Assembly (NCBI GenBank): GCA_002887195.1
Contig: PJAB01000643.1
Span: forward strand, 1-22,706
Length of the DNA stretch: 22,706 nt
From: Chrysochromulina parva
Taxonomy: Eukaryota > Haptophyta > Prymnesiales > Chrysochromulinaceae
Direction of reading: 5' to 3'
In this document: one piece after another, positions 8,008 to 15,912 of the stretch
Position numbering within the stretch: position 1 is the first letter of the stretch
Layout: each line of letters opens with the position of its first letter
Translations under genes and position numbers: made by a program
Notes under the pieces: model-generated
What the model saw: the letters and a program-made list of their open reading frames with translations, nothing else
Told to the model about the DNA's origin: nothing
The model's database searches: none

Positions 8008-10359
8008 TCAGTCAGTCTTCTCGTGGCCGACTCGATCCACGGCCGTAAGCCCCCATCCTAGCGCCACCCCTGGTGGCGCCAGGCGAGCAGTGGAGCGTGC
8101 AGGGTCGGGCAGCGTGACCTCGCCCAAGTGACCCGCCATGCGCCAGTCATGCAGGACAAAAGGCTTGAGCTCAGGGTGCGCGTCGAGGAACCGACCACTG
8201 GCGAGCGTGTGCGCGGAGCGCTTCGCATGTGCCTTGTGCGCGCGCGCGACGCGAATGTGGGCCTCATCCATGAGCTTCTGCTCAAAGACGGCGAGGATGG
8301 CCGCGCGCTCGTCGGCGTTAGCCGCGCGGTATGCGCGCTCGGCCTCGCGCTCGGCACGGCGCGCTCGGTCGACGGAACGGCCGACAACCAGCATGTGCGG
8401 CCCTAAGGCCACCAGTCCAAAGGTGCGCAGCCCGTAAAACAAGAGTTTCGGCCAAGGGACGAAGATGTTGGCGAAGGTGACGAAGCCGAGCCCGAGGTAG
8501 AACCAGGTCGTCAGCCAGCGGTCATTCCACGTCACGAGCTTGACGAGCCCTCGGAGAGGATGGAGAGCATCAAGCAACTTTGCCTCGAAACTTCCCAGCA
8601 GCGGCGCCAGCGGATTGATGAGATTGACCGAGATCGTCTTCACATCGCTTTCGCGCGCTTTTTGCGCCTTGTAGTGGCGCTCTTCGATCGTGTCGTCTGC
8701 GAGGTCGATTTGCTGCTCGACTCTCATCAGGATGGCAAGCTGGTCGGTCGCCCGCTTCGAAAGCTCGCGCTCGTACACCTCCTTGCCGTCGAGCGAATAC
8801 ATCGGCGGATTCAACATGCGTTGCCAGTGACGCACGCCCAGCTGGTAGTCGTCCGTAATGAGCGCGGGCGCAACAGTGTCTTCGTAGCGGGTCCCGGTCA
8901 CAGTTGCCGACACTTTTCCCACCGCCTCGGCCGCCGCCACTTCGGCCAACGGAATCTCGGCCAAACCTGGCCTCACGAGGGAGCCCAGCAGTCGCCAGAA
9001 CCTTGGCTTATGGATTGGCTTGCGGTATAGCGGGACAATCGCGGTCTCGGCCTCGCCATCCTCACCCGCGGACAGGGTTCTGTCGGCGGCCCTGTAAGTC
9101 GCATTCATCCCTTGCAGCCCGAGGCAGCACAGCGCGGCGGGAAGGTAGCGAGGGCGCATGAGAACCAGCTGCCACCCAACGAGCAGCGCGAGAGAGCCCC
9201 AGCGCACCCCAGGGCGCCACAGCAAGACGTGCTCAACAGCCGCAATCGCCGTGCCCAGTTGCTTCAAGTACCCGCGAAGCTCGTTGAGGCGCGCCTTGAG
9301 CACCTGGTAGTCGTAGCCTTCCGAGGCGCGACACACATCACTGGTGGCGAAGAGGCCAAGCTGCCGGTACTCCTCACGAGTGAAAGGGATGACATGCAGC
9401 GGTGGCGCGCTCAAGTAGGAGAGCATGCGCGCTCGGCTGGAGGTGATGCGCAGCGTGTAGCGCAGACGAACAAAGCCTTGATGCCCTGGCTGGTCCGTCA
9501 GCCGATTGAATGCGAGCGGGAACCAGGCATCGTACTGCACACCCGACACGAGCGTACTCAGAGGCAGCGTCACGCGACCAACAGGGTCGTCCCCGATCTG
9601 GTCTAAGGCGATGGCGCCGAGCGCCTTAGAGGCCGTGTTTGAAATCAGGTTGCTCTCGCCCATGTTCAACAAATCTTCGAACATGCTGGCCTCGTCGAAA
9701 TCGAACAGGGAGAGGTACAGGCACGAGGAAGCATGCGACACGGGTAGCTGAAACGCACGGCAGCTTGATGCGGCTGCCCAGCGCGGAGAGAGCGAGTCTT
9801 GGACTGCGGACGAGCGCGCCGCCACGCCCTCCAGCAGGAGAACGGCGTACGCGTCTGTGCTGCCCATAATGTCCTTGTTCGGCAGGTTCTCGGCCTCGAG
9901 CATCTCCACCTCGAGTATGCCGAGCGCCTCTTCGGGCGCGATGGCCGGATAGTCGCGCGGCATCAGCAGTGGTGGCGTCGGCGTTGCCTTTGATTCGCCG
10001 GCGCGCAGCACTGGCTTGCATGTCCACCCTGCGGCCGGCGTGAACCATCGGTCAAGCGGCGTCGGTGCATTCACTTCATCATCGCTGACAGGTACAACTG
10101 TGTCCCGACCACCCGAGACGATCGTCGTGGCGGTGGAAACTGTCGCGCTCACGGCCGCTTCAGCTGACTTGCCGATTGTGTCCACCGTGGCAACGGCCCT
10201 TTGGCTGATTGCCCCCGCGACAGCTTGTGCCGCATTTCTCATAGCATTGAGCATGTCTTCCGCGAAATTGGGTGAACTCACCGCCTCTATCGGATCCTCT
10301 GGTGGTTTTGATGCCGACGATGAGGCAAGGCCGGAGTCGCCCATCGTCGGCTCCGTCAT
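8008..10359 (-). CDS. C2-domain membrane protein (MCTP/synaptotagmin-like)
   Basis: The protein has 783 residues from the first ATG (MTEPTMGDSG). Residues 1-105 are polar and Ala-rich with an amphipathic look. A C2 domain covers about 147-305: GILEVEMLEAENLPNKD, then STDAYAVLLLEG, SLSPRW, LYLSLFDFDE and DDPVGRVTLPLSTL. Asp163, Asp169, Asp220 and Asp222 sit where calcium-binding loop residues are expected, so calcium-dependent lipid binding is plausible. Two hydrophobic regions follow: one near 385-420 (WGSLALLVGWQLVLM, then YLPAALCCLGLQGM), and a paired one near 625-675 (TWFYLGLGFVTFANIFVP, LLFYGLRTFGLVALG) resembling the C-terminal hairpin of plant MCTPs. The tail is basic and helical. This fits a tether at an ER or other internal membrane. 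A GTG at 10389 was not used. Confidence 0.7.
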   Translation of the reverse strand: MTEPTMGDSGLASSSASKPPEDPIEAVSSPNFAEDMLNAMRNAAQAVAGAISQRAVATVDTIGKSAEAAVSATVSTATTIVSGGRDTVVPVSDDEVNAPTPLDRWFTPAAGWTCKPVLRAGESKATPTPPLLMPRDYPAIAPEEALGILEVEMLEAENLPNKDIMGSTDAYAVLLLEGVAARSSAVQDSLSPRWAAASSCRAFQLPVSHASSCLYLSLFDFDEASMFEDLLNMGESNLISNTASKALGAIALDQIGDDPVGRVTLPLSTLVSGVQYDAWFPLAFNRLTDQPGHQGFVRLRYTLRITSSRARMLSYLSAPPLHVIPFTREEYRQLGLFATSDVCRASEGYDYQVLKARLNELRGYLKQLGTAIAAVEHVLLWRPGVRWGSLALLVGWQLVLMRPRYLPAALCCLGLQGMNATYRAADRTLSAGEDGEAETAIVPLYRKPIHKPRFWRLLGSLVRPGLAEIPLAEVAAAEAVGKVSATVTGTRYEDTVAPALITDDYQLGVRHWQRMLNPPMYSLDGKEVYERELSKRATDQLAILMRVEQQIDLADDTIEERHYKAQKARESDVKTISVNLINPLAPLLGSFEAKLLDALHPLRGLVKLVTWNDRWLTTWFYLGLGFVTFANIFVPWPKLLFYGLRTFGLVALGPHMLVVGRSVDRARRAEREAERAYRAANADERAAILAVFEQKLMDEAHIRVARAHKAHAKRSAHTLASGRFLDAHPELKPFVLHDWRMAGHLGEVTLPDPARSTARLAPPGVALGWGLTAVDRVGHEKTD

Positions 10360-10815
10360 CGGAAAGCCGCTAAGGAACCAGCCCAGCACGAGGGGAAGGC
10401 GCGCAAACCAAATTTGGAATCGGATTCTTCACGGTTCGATCTTTTTTGCTACTGATCATCAGGAGACGCGACGACACGCGCGCATACCATACTGCTCTTC
10501 AGACAGGTCAACAAGAGCAAGCGTGCGTACACGACGGGGCCAGCGCCTGACCATTAGTGATTAGACACATGGTCTAAAACCGCCCCCGCGCGGCACCTGC
10601 CATGGTGTGAATGTGTGTGTGTGAATGTGAATGTGTGTCTGTGTGACTTCTAACACATGATCGTTGGTCCCCGTCCGCCCGCCCCCCTGCGTCCTCGGTC
10701 CTGGCTCGTGGTGGTGGAGGCTGATGGCTGGTGTGCCCGCACGCGCACCGATCCGCACTATACCATTGCGCGTTAGAGGTTACTGTAGTCTGTGACCTTT
10801 CACCCTACCTAGTAC
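10360..10815. other. Intergenic region carrying a dispersed repeat copy
   Basis: The region lies between the start of the C2 gene and the stop of the Zn2Cys6 gene. ACCAAATTTGGAATCGG at 10407-10423 is 48-64 bp upstream of the C2 ATG and contains the palindrome CCAAATTTGG. A GT-rich dispersed repeat is at 10574-10658. No gene is evident. Confidence 0.55.
10574..10658 (+). repeat. Dispersed repeat, copy 1 (inverted partner at 22345-22433)
   Basis: The copy runs from TAAAACCGCCCCCGCGCGG, through a CCATGGTGTGAATGTGTG core and a (GT)-rich tract with GTGAATGTGAATGTG, to GTGTGACTTCTAACACATG. The reverse complement of 22345-22433 matches almost throughout, with a few base differences and a short length change after the GCGCGG. 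Flanks do not match, so the boundaries are sharp. No coding potential is shared. Confidence 0.9.
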
Positions 10816-12513
10816 CTACGTAGTATGTTGAGGTGCGTCTTGGTGCGGTTTGAACGAAGCTCTCTGAGAACTACATGAGCTGCTAGGGCTGCCCGGCAGG
10901 TACGCGCCATGCCCCAGAGGCGCGAATAGCGACATATCTAGCGACACATCGTGCACCGGGCCTGTAGGTGTAGCGCCCGGGTGAACTTCATCCGCGACCA
11001 CCTCGACAGTCGGGTGGAACTCACGCTGCGTGACGCCAAGGAACCTTGGCAAGCAGGTGCCCACCGCCGCAGCTCCCGCCACCGCTGCGCCCATCGCTGC
11101 TGTGCCCATCGCCGCTGTGTTCAGGTTGAAGGCTGGCGTAGGGGCGGGCGCGTATGGGACGGCGGGAGTCATATAGCCGTAGCCGAGCTGAGTGGCAGAG
11201 GCCTCGTGCTGCTGGCACGCGGCGTACATGGCGGGCATGCCGCGAGCGCCGAGCGACTGGGCCATGTGTCGCACGTACGCCACTGCAGGCGGCGTGCTGA
11301 GTGACGAAGCGGCCGGTAGCGGTGCCGCCCCAGTTGGATTGGTCCAGTAGCTCTCGCCGGTGGTCCTGTTGAGGTAGTAGGTTCCTTGTGCGCTCGGAAC
11401 CGCATCCCATCCGGCCAGCAGCGCGTCGCCGCTCATACCGATCGCCACGGGTCGTACTTCCCCATATGACAGGGCCGGCACGGCCGGCACGGCTGGATGC
11501 CAGTATGGCGGGTAGTATGAGCCGTAGTAGTTCTGCGGAGAATGCGCCCCAGCTTGGAGTCCTGCCAAGTATGCCGCTTGGATGGCATACTCGTTGATGG
11601 CGTTGTCACGAACGCCAGTAGGCTCCACGCCTCTGGGCTTTGCGCTCTTCGCTCGTTCTTTCGAGCGCTGCATGAGTTGCTCGATGTTGTCTGCCGTGAT
11701 ACGCGGCCGGCCGCGCTTCTTCTCCAGTCGCAGCTTGCACTCAATGCCGCGCTCGGTACATTGTTTGCACTGGACTGTGGACAGCATGATGCACTTCAGA
11801 CGGTTATCCGAGCATAGACTGCAGGCCTTTGCCAAGCGTCTTGTGTACTTGCCGTCTTCTCCCTCCGTGAACTTGCCGTCTTCTCCCTCCGTGAGATCTT
11901 TGGCCTCAATTGCCACCGTATTGCCGGTGGCTGCTGGCGCGCCGCTACTCGTGGTCGCTGGTGCGCTGCTACTCGTAGCCGCGAGCACGCCGCTCCTCGT
12001 GGTTGTTGGCACGCCGCTACTCGCCGCTACTGACACGGCGCCGACCATGGACGGCTGGCCGGTAATCGCCGGGCTGATCACCTCGTCGAGCATCTTCAAC
12101 GCTGGCGGTGCATACGTGGATGTCGCCTCATCCGGGACACTCAAAGAAAGGCCTGCGCCTGGCTGAGAGACGTCTGCATTGTCTAGTACCGACGCAGAAT
12201 CATCTACAGCCTGTAACCGCTCTTCCGTGTGCTTGCGAAGCGAACGACTAGCTGGTACAGCAGTACCTTCAGACTGCTCTTTCTCCTCCGAGACGGTCGC
12301 CTCCTCTTCCTGAACTGCCACGGTTCCATGCATCGACGACTCAGACGAATCCTCCGAACCGCCTGCCCCCTTCTCCATTGATGCGAATCGCCTGCTGGGG
12401 AGGGGTAGCTGGGTTTTTGCGGACGGCGGTAACCGAGTTGGGGTCCACAGGAAAAAGGCCGAGATACGGACGTGTCTTGTTGATTCCGTTGATTCCGGAG
12501 TCTTCGATGGCAT
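10816..12513 (-). CDS. Putative transcription factor: Zn2Cys6 cluster, AT-hook and WW domain
   Basis: The protein has 565 residues. An acidic, Ser/Thr/Ala-rich N-terminus (1-205) contains 8-residue repeats of SSAPATTS type (about 165-196). A duplicated TEGEDGKF/TEGEDGKY precedes the zinc cluster. The six Cys at 231, 234, 241, 249, 252 and 259 have spacing C-x2-C-x6-C-x7-C-x2-C-x6-C, the fungal-type binuclear zinc cluster. KKRGRPR at 265-271 is an AT-hook. A WW domain follows at about 365-394 (W369, Y379-Y380, N382, W390, P393). The C-terminus is rich in Ala, Pro, Tyr and Met, as in activation regions. Nuclear DNA binding is a firm inference from the zinc cluster and AT-hook; the target is unknown. 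A second ATG at 12378 (MEKGAGGSEDSS) could be the true start, because the first 45 residues are unlike the rest. Confidence 0.8.
   Translation of the reverse strand: MPSKTPESTESTRHVRISAFFLWTPTRLPPSAKTQLPLPSRRFASMEKGAGGSEDSSESSMHGTVAVQEEEATVSEEKEQSEGTAVPASRSLRKHTEERLQAVDDSASVLDNADVSQPGAGLSLSVPDEATSTYAPPALKMLDEVISPAITGQPSMVGAVSVAASSGVPTTTRSGVLAATSSSAPATTSSGAPAATGNTVAIEAKDLTEGEDGKFTEGEDGKYTRRLAKACSLCSDNRLKCIMLSTVQCKQCTERGIECKLRLEKKRGRPRITADNIEQLMQRSKERAKSAKPRGVEPTGVRDNAINEYAIQAAYLAGLQAGAHSPQNYYGSYYPPYWHPAVPAVPALSYGEVRPVAIGMSGDALLAGWDAVPSAQGTYYLNRTTGESYWTNPTGAAPLPAASSLSTPPAVAYVRHMAQSLGARGMPAMYAACQQHEASATQLGYGYMTPAVPYAPAPTPAFNLNTAAMGTAAMGAAVAGAAAVGTCLPRFLGVTQREFHPTVEVVADEVHPGATPTGPVHDVSLDMSLFAPLGHGAYLPGSPSSSCSSQRASFKPHQDAPQHTT
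11847..11894. repeat. 24-bp tandem duplication in the zinc-cluster gene
   Basis: Two adjacent 24-bp units encode TEGEDGK(F/Y) just before the zinc cluster. They are in frame and nearly identical, so the duplication is recent. Confidence 0.9.
11941..12030. repeat. 24-bp coding tandem repeat in the zinc-cluster gene
   Basis: About 3.7 units of 24 bp (GCCGCTACTCGTGGTCGCTG type) encode 8-residue Ser/Ala/Pro/Thr repeats on the minus strand. The units diverge at several positions but keep the frame. Confidence 0.85.
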
Positions 12514-12550
12514 TTGAGGAAGGTGAAGAATCTCTACTTGGAAATACTAC

Positions 12551-12571
12551 CCATTTGGAAATTATTTAATT
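12551..12571 (-). promoter_or_regulatory. AT-rich upstream block of the zinc-cluster gene
   Basis: CCATTTGGAAATTATTTAAT lies 38-58 bp upstream of the ATG at 12513, in otherwise GC-rich sequence. On the coding strand it reads AATTTCCAAATGG. Related AAATTTCC or AAATTTGG blocks precede several other starts in the window. A promoter role is inferred from position only. Confidence 0.4.
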
Positions 12572-12673
12572 GGCGCGTCTCGTCGAGCAAACTTGTAACT
12601 GAGCCCGGGCTCGCGCAAGCGTGGTGTGTGGCAAGCAAGCAAGCTTGGTATGTGGGTTCGCCCATCGACGACG

Positions 12674-14095
12674 TCACCACTCGTCGCGCTCAAGCTCCGC
12701 CGGCTCGGGCAGCGTGTTGTCGAGGATGTATGACCGTGGGAATTGGGGATGGAGAACCTCAGCGATCAGATTGGGGAGCGCCGCGTGTGCCGTGACCGTC
12801 GTCACATGGAAGGCTTCGCTCAGGCCCTCCTCGGTGTAGTAGCGAGCCTCGGCCGTTGGGATGTTCACGCGCACCACGAGCTGCGGCATGCTCGTCTGCC
12901 GCCTGTGAATAGACGGGAGAAGGTGCGCCGACGAGCTGAGCAGCCGACACAGCGCCAGATTGGATGCGTCATCAGGCAGCAGAAAAGCAAGCACGTCGAG
13001 GGTTTCGAGGCGCCCGAGGGCCGTCCGAAGCGCTGTGTCGAGCGCGCGCTCCTGCTGGGCGCCGTGTCGGTCGCCCCATTCGAGCCCCGACACGGCCGCC
13101 GCGCCTCCCTGCGGACTCGAGAGAAGCGGAGTGCTGAGCGACGTCTCGAGCAACGATCGCCTAGTTTCGAGCGCCGTATCGAGCCCCGAGGCCGTCGTGC
13201 GCGCCGAGGCCGTAGCAGACGCGCCCGCGCCGCCGGCTGGTAGCGGCTGCTGCGGCCCGCCTCCGACGACGCTCAGAACGACGCTCAGCTCGGGATCGCA
13301 GAGCACGATCGTCCAGCCACGCTGCCGCAGCCGCTGGACTAGCGCCGTCGCGAGCGTGTCAGCCCGCTCGGCGACGATGAGGACGGAGCGCGGCGATGGG
13401 TGGGCAGACGAGGCGCTGTCGAGGCGGGGCGGCGTCTGGCCAGGGGCGCACTCATGGTGACCTAGCTCATGGTGCGCCTCCCCCACAGCCACGATCGCGG
13501 CCTTGAATAGAATGGGGCCAAGCAACTGGTTCAGGAGCACCTCGGCGGTCACTGTCAGGGCGAGGAGAGGCCCAAAGGAGGTGCCGAACTCGGTGGAGGC
13601 CTTGGCGGCCAGCCCGAGGGTGACGCCGGCCTGCGTGATGATGGCGCCAATCCGGTAGCGATGAGACGCACTCAGAGGCACTCAGAGGCACTCAGAGGCA
13701 CTCAGATGCACTCAGACGCACTCCGACGTACTCAGGTGTACTCAGGTGTACTCAGGTGTACTTCCAGCGGCACTCGCCTGCGTCACAAATGCCATCCAGT
13801 AGCGCTCATAATGGCTAGGCGCGGCGCCACCCAGCCGGCCTCCCCAATAAGCTCCGATCGAGATGCCCGCCAGCCGGAGGGCGAACATGAGCGCTGCCGC
13901 GGGCAGATGAGGTAGTAGGACCTCGAGCGCGAGATTCATGCCGGTGAGCGCGAAGAAGGCAATGTATCTGATGAGGGAGGTCATCAGAGGCCATCAGTGG
14001 ATGAGGGAGGTCATCAGAGGCCATCAGTGGATGAGGGAGGTCATCAGAGGCCATCCGGTACCTGATGAGAGAGGTCATCGGAGCCGCTCAGAGGC

Positions 14096-14158
<63 letters not shown>

Positions 14159-15912
14159 CACTCAGTGGCCATCAGTGGCCATCAGTGGCCATCAGCGGCC
14201 ATCAGCGTACACAGGCTCTGACGAATCTCGAAGGATGCGTAGAAAGGAGCGGCGCGAGGGTGTGAAGTTGACCACCACAAACCCGGCGGCCATCGTGATG
14301 ACCAGAGGCTGATGCAGCCCGATGCCCATGAGCTGCTCCTCCAACGCCTGCAATCGGATGCAATCAAGCGCAATCAGATGCAATCAAGTGCAATCAGATG
14401 CAATCAAGTGCAATCAAGAGGTTGACCTCGCCCTTGAAGATACCAAACCCGAGCAGCTGCAATCAGATTCAATCAGATGCAATCAAGTGCAATCAAGAGG
14501 TTGACCTCGCCCTTGAAGATACCAAACCCGAGCAGCTGCAATCAGATTCAATCAGATGCAATCCAGTGCAATCAAGAGGTTGACCTCGCCCTTGAAGATC
14601 CCAAACCCGAGCGGCTGCAATCAGATTCAATCAGATGCAATCCAGTGCAATCAAGAGGTTGACCTCGCCCTTGAAGATACCAAACCCGAGCAGCTGCATG
14701 GTGAGCGATTCGATGACCATAATCCCAAGCTTGGCCGCGAGCCAGAGGAAAGCAAGCACCGCCGCTCGGTGCGAGCGCGACGAGCGGTCGATCACCTGAT
14801 GAGGGAGGCAACTATCGATGAGGGAGGCAATCATTGAAGAGGGAGGCAAGCAGAGACGAGCGGTCGATTCGCATACCGGAGCCGTTCGTGATGAGGGAGG
14901 CAATCATTGATGAGGGAGGCAATCGATTCGCATACCGGAGCCGTTCGTGATGAGGGAGGCAATCATTGATGAGGGAGGCAATCATTGATGAGGGAGGCAA
15001 TCGATTCGCATACCGGAGCCGTTGGTGATGAGGGAGGCAATCATTGATGAGGGAGGCAATCGATTCGCATACCGGAGCCGTTGGTGAGGCCATCGACGGC
15101 TTCATGGCGGCTGTCGCGGCGGCGGCGGAAGAGAAGGAGCAGGCCGTCTCGTCGCTCGCCGCCTTCTGAGAAGAGACAGTTACGCCAGCGTCGGTGCATG
15201 TGATGAATCCATGCACCACGCCACCGAGCGCTGCTCCGAGCACGACCGAGATGGCGATCTGGAAGGCAAACAGTCCGAGGACCAGCCCGACGGGGGCTGA
15301 GTCTTCGCCCGGCGTGGGCGTGACCACACGCACCATCAGCACTGTGAGCGCAAATAGCAACACCACCACGACGTCCATCAGAATCACCACCGAGAGCGCC
15401 ACCGTCGTGAACGGACCGTATGCGTTCAGCTCTGTCACGACAGCGATGGCCGATGAGGGTGAGCGCGCGACGGCTAGGCACGCGATGAAAAGGCAGACTG
15501 GGAGCACGTCGTTCGGCTGGCTTGCCGTGAGCGAAAGCCACGGCGATGCGAAGAAGAAGCCCGTGAAGACCAAGCAATAGGTGACGCAAACGAGGCCGGC
15601 GAGGAGAGTCAGGAAGAGCCGGAGTGAGCCTTGCAGCTCGGAGAGGAGAAATTTGGAACCCGCTGAGAAGCCGATGAAGCCCATGGCGTCGTCGTTGACG
15701 ATGCGAGCGAGCTGCTTCGTCTCTGTGCTGGACAGCAGCGCGAGCAGGTGCGGGCCACAGATGACACCTGCGAGGATGTAGCCCGTGACCAGCGGCAGGT
15801 TCACCGCCTTCCGCAGCGTCTCGGAGATTGAGGCCGCGGCGGTCGCAAGGACGATGAAGACTAACACCGTGCGCAAACTTGGAAACTCTTCCTCGAGCGC
15901 ATCGGGCATCAT
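12674..15912 (-). CDS. CPA2/KEA-type cation/proton antiporter with C-terminal nucleotide-binding-like domain (five exons)
   Basis: Exons on the minus strand are 15912-15073, 14795-14664, 14347-14211, 13967-13778 and 13630-12674. They join in frame to 751 residues. Exon 1 starts MMPDALEEE and carries the antiporter core: LPLVTGYILAGVICGPHLLA, AMGFIGFSAGSKFL, CLAVARSPSSAIAVVTEL, then LSVVILMDVVVVLLFAL. Exons 2-4 add hydrophobic helices, including GFVVVNFTPSRRSFL and EPVYIAFFALTGMNLALEV. Exons 4-5 join as FVTQ|AGVTLGLA, matching the family's TQAGV.LGLA signature, followed by NQLLGPILFKAAI and VGEAHHE. The C-terminal 240 residues resemble a degenerate TrkA-N/RCK fold (SVLIVAE...LVQRLRQRGWTIVLCD, later LDVLAFLLPDDASNLALCRLL). 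It should exchange K+ or Na+ for protons across an organelle or plasma membrane; which one is unclear. A TTG at 16020, only 22 bp after the neighbouring gene's stop, was rejected as start. Confidence 0.88.
13631..13777 (-). other. Antiporter intron 4: GC-AG type, bounded by duplicated exon sequence
   Basis: Exon 4 ends GTGACGCAG and the intron starts GCGAGTGCC, a good GC donor. The intron ends ATCATCACGCAG before GCCGGCGTC. Length is 147 bp, phase 0. The intron's last 30 bases (CGCTACCGGATTGGC...ACGCAG) are a diverged copy of the end of exon 4 (CGCTACTGGATGGCA...ACGCAG). The GC-AG junction gives one continuous TQAGVTLGLA. GT alternatives would duplicate or delete this motif. Confidence 0.8.
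13661..13765. repeat. Intronic 10-bp tandem repeat, about ten units in exact register
   Basis: Units read CTCAGAGGCA three times, CTCAGATGCA, CTCAGACGCA, CTCCGACGTA, then CTCAGGTGTA three times, all exactly 10 bp apart. The flanking units (ATGAGACGCA, CTTCCAGCGG) keep the register with more changes. The array makes up most of antiporter intron 4. Confidence 0.93.
13968..14070. repeat. Intronic 36-bp tandem repeat
   Basis: A unit containing GATGAGGGAGGTCATCAGAG and GCCATCAGTG is repeated about three times, with a diverged partial copy (GATGAGAGAGGTCATCGGAG) at the right end. The core GATGAGGGAGG is shared with intron 1 of this gene and with 6301-6318. Confidence 0.9.
14101..14157. repeat. (GA)n microsatellite, about 28 units
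   Basis: An uninterrupted GA tract of about 57 bp lies inside antiporter intron 3. On the transcribed strand it is a (CT)n pyrimidine tract, positioned upstream of the acceptor-side repeats. Confidence 0.97.
14158..14210. repeat. Intronic 10-bp repeat at the intron 3 donor
   Basis: Five units of exactly 10 bp (ATCAGTGGCC, the last reading ATCAGCGTAC) run up to the exon boundary. The last unit supplies the GT donor on the minus strand. Confidence 0.9.
14348..14663 (-). other. Antiporter intron 2, contains three extra copies of a mini-exon
   Basis: Exon 2 ends AAGGGCGAG before GTCAAC. Exon 3 starts after CCGATTGCAG with GCGTTGGAG. Both are phase 0, and the intron is 316 bp. Inside are three further copies of the 79-bp unit that spans the exon 2 end and donor. 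The donor GTCAAC is weak but is the only phase-0 GT near the exon end. Confidence 0.75.
14351..14420. repeat. Intronic 10/20-bp repeat next to the intron 2 acceptor
   Basis: Seven 10-bp units alternate CAATCAGATG and CAATCAAGTG, giving a 20-bp higher unit. On the transcript strand they read TTGATTGCATCTGATTGCA, so TTGAT or CTGAT recurs in every unit, resembling branch-point sequences. The array ends at the exon 3 acceptor. Confidence 0.92.
14412..14697. repeat. 79-bp tandem repeat, four copies, spanning an exon-intron boundary
   Basis: The landmark GTTGACC recurs at 14421, 14500, 14579 and 14658, exactly 79 bp apart. Each copy contains 30 nt encoding (L/P)LGFGIFKGE on the minus strand, preceded by GATTGCAG (ATGCAG in the exon copy) and followed by GTCAAC. 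The copy at 14664-14693 is the real end of exon 2. The other three, at 14585-14614, 14506-14535 and 14427-14456, lie in the intron. Copies differ by only a few bases. Confidence 0.95.
14796..15072 (-). other. Antiporter intron 1, GT-AG, donor motif repeated four times
   Basis: The donor is GGCTCCG|GTATGCG and the acceptor CTCATCAG|GTGATCGACC, 277 bp, phase 0. The sequence CGGCTCCGGTATGCG recurs within the intron with spacings of 59, 78 and 59 bp, each copy carrying the same GTATGC donor. The last intronic copy also contains ATCGACCGCTCGTC, a copy of the start of exon 2. Confidence 0.85.
14800..15085. repeat. Compound 19-bp and 59-bp tandem repeat
   Basis: A 19-bp unit (GATGAGGGAGGCAATCATT) occurs many times, alone and inside 59-bp units that also contain CGATTCGCATACCGGAGCCG. 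The larger units start near 14870, 14929, 15007 and 15066; the 78-bp interval equals 59 plus one extra 19-bp unit. The rightmost unit extends into exon 1. Confidence 0.93.

Larger units (their letters stand above)
13968..14210 (-). other. Antiporter intron 3, GT-AG, repeat-filled
   Basis: The donor is GAGCCTGT|GTACGC and the acceptor CTCATCAG|ATACATT. The split codon GT|A restores EPVYIAFFALTG. The intron is 243 bp. Both splice sites lie inside repeat units: the donor is a variant of the 10-bp ATCAGCGGCC unit, and the acceptor is a variant of the CCTCCCTCATCAG unit. Confidence 0.88.

Noticed and set aside
14412..14697. CRISPR-like array (regular 79-bp spacing)
   Set aside because: There are no unique spacers between repeats. 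The whole 79-bp unit is repeated and includes exon sequence of a eukaryotic gene.
14182..14903. Short separate genes in the antiporter region (61-93-residue ORFs)
   Set aside because: They are exons 2 and 3 read into repeat-filled introns, or translations of the 79-bp repeat. The five-exon antiporter explains them.
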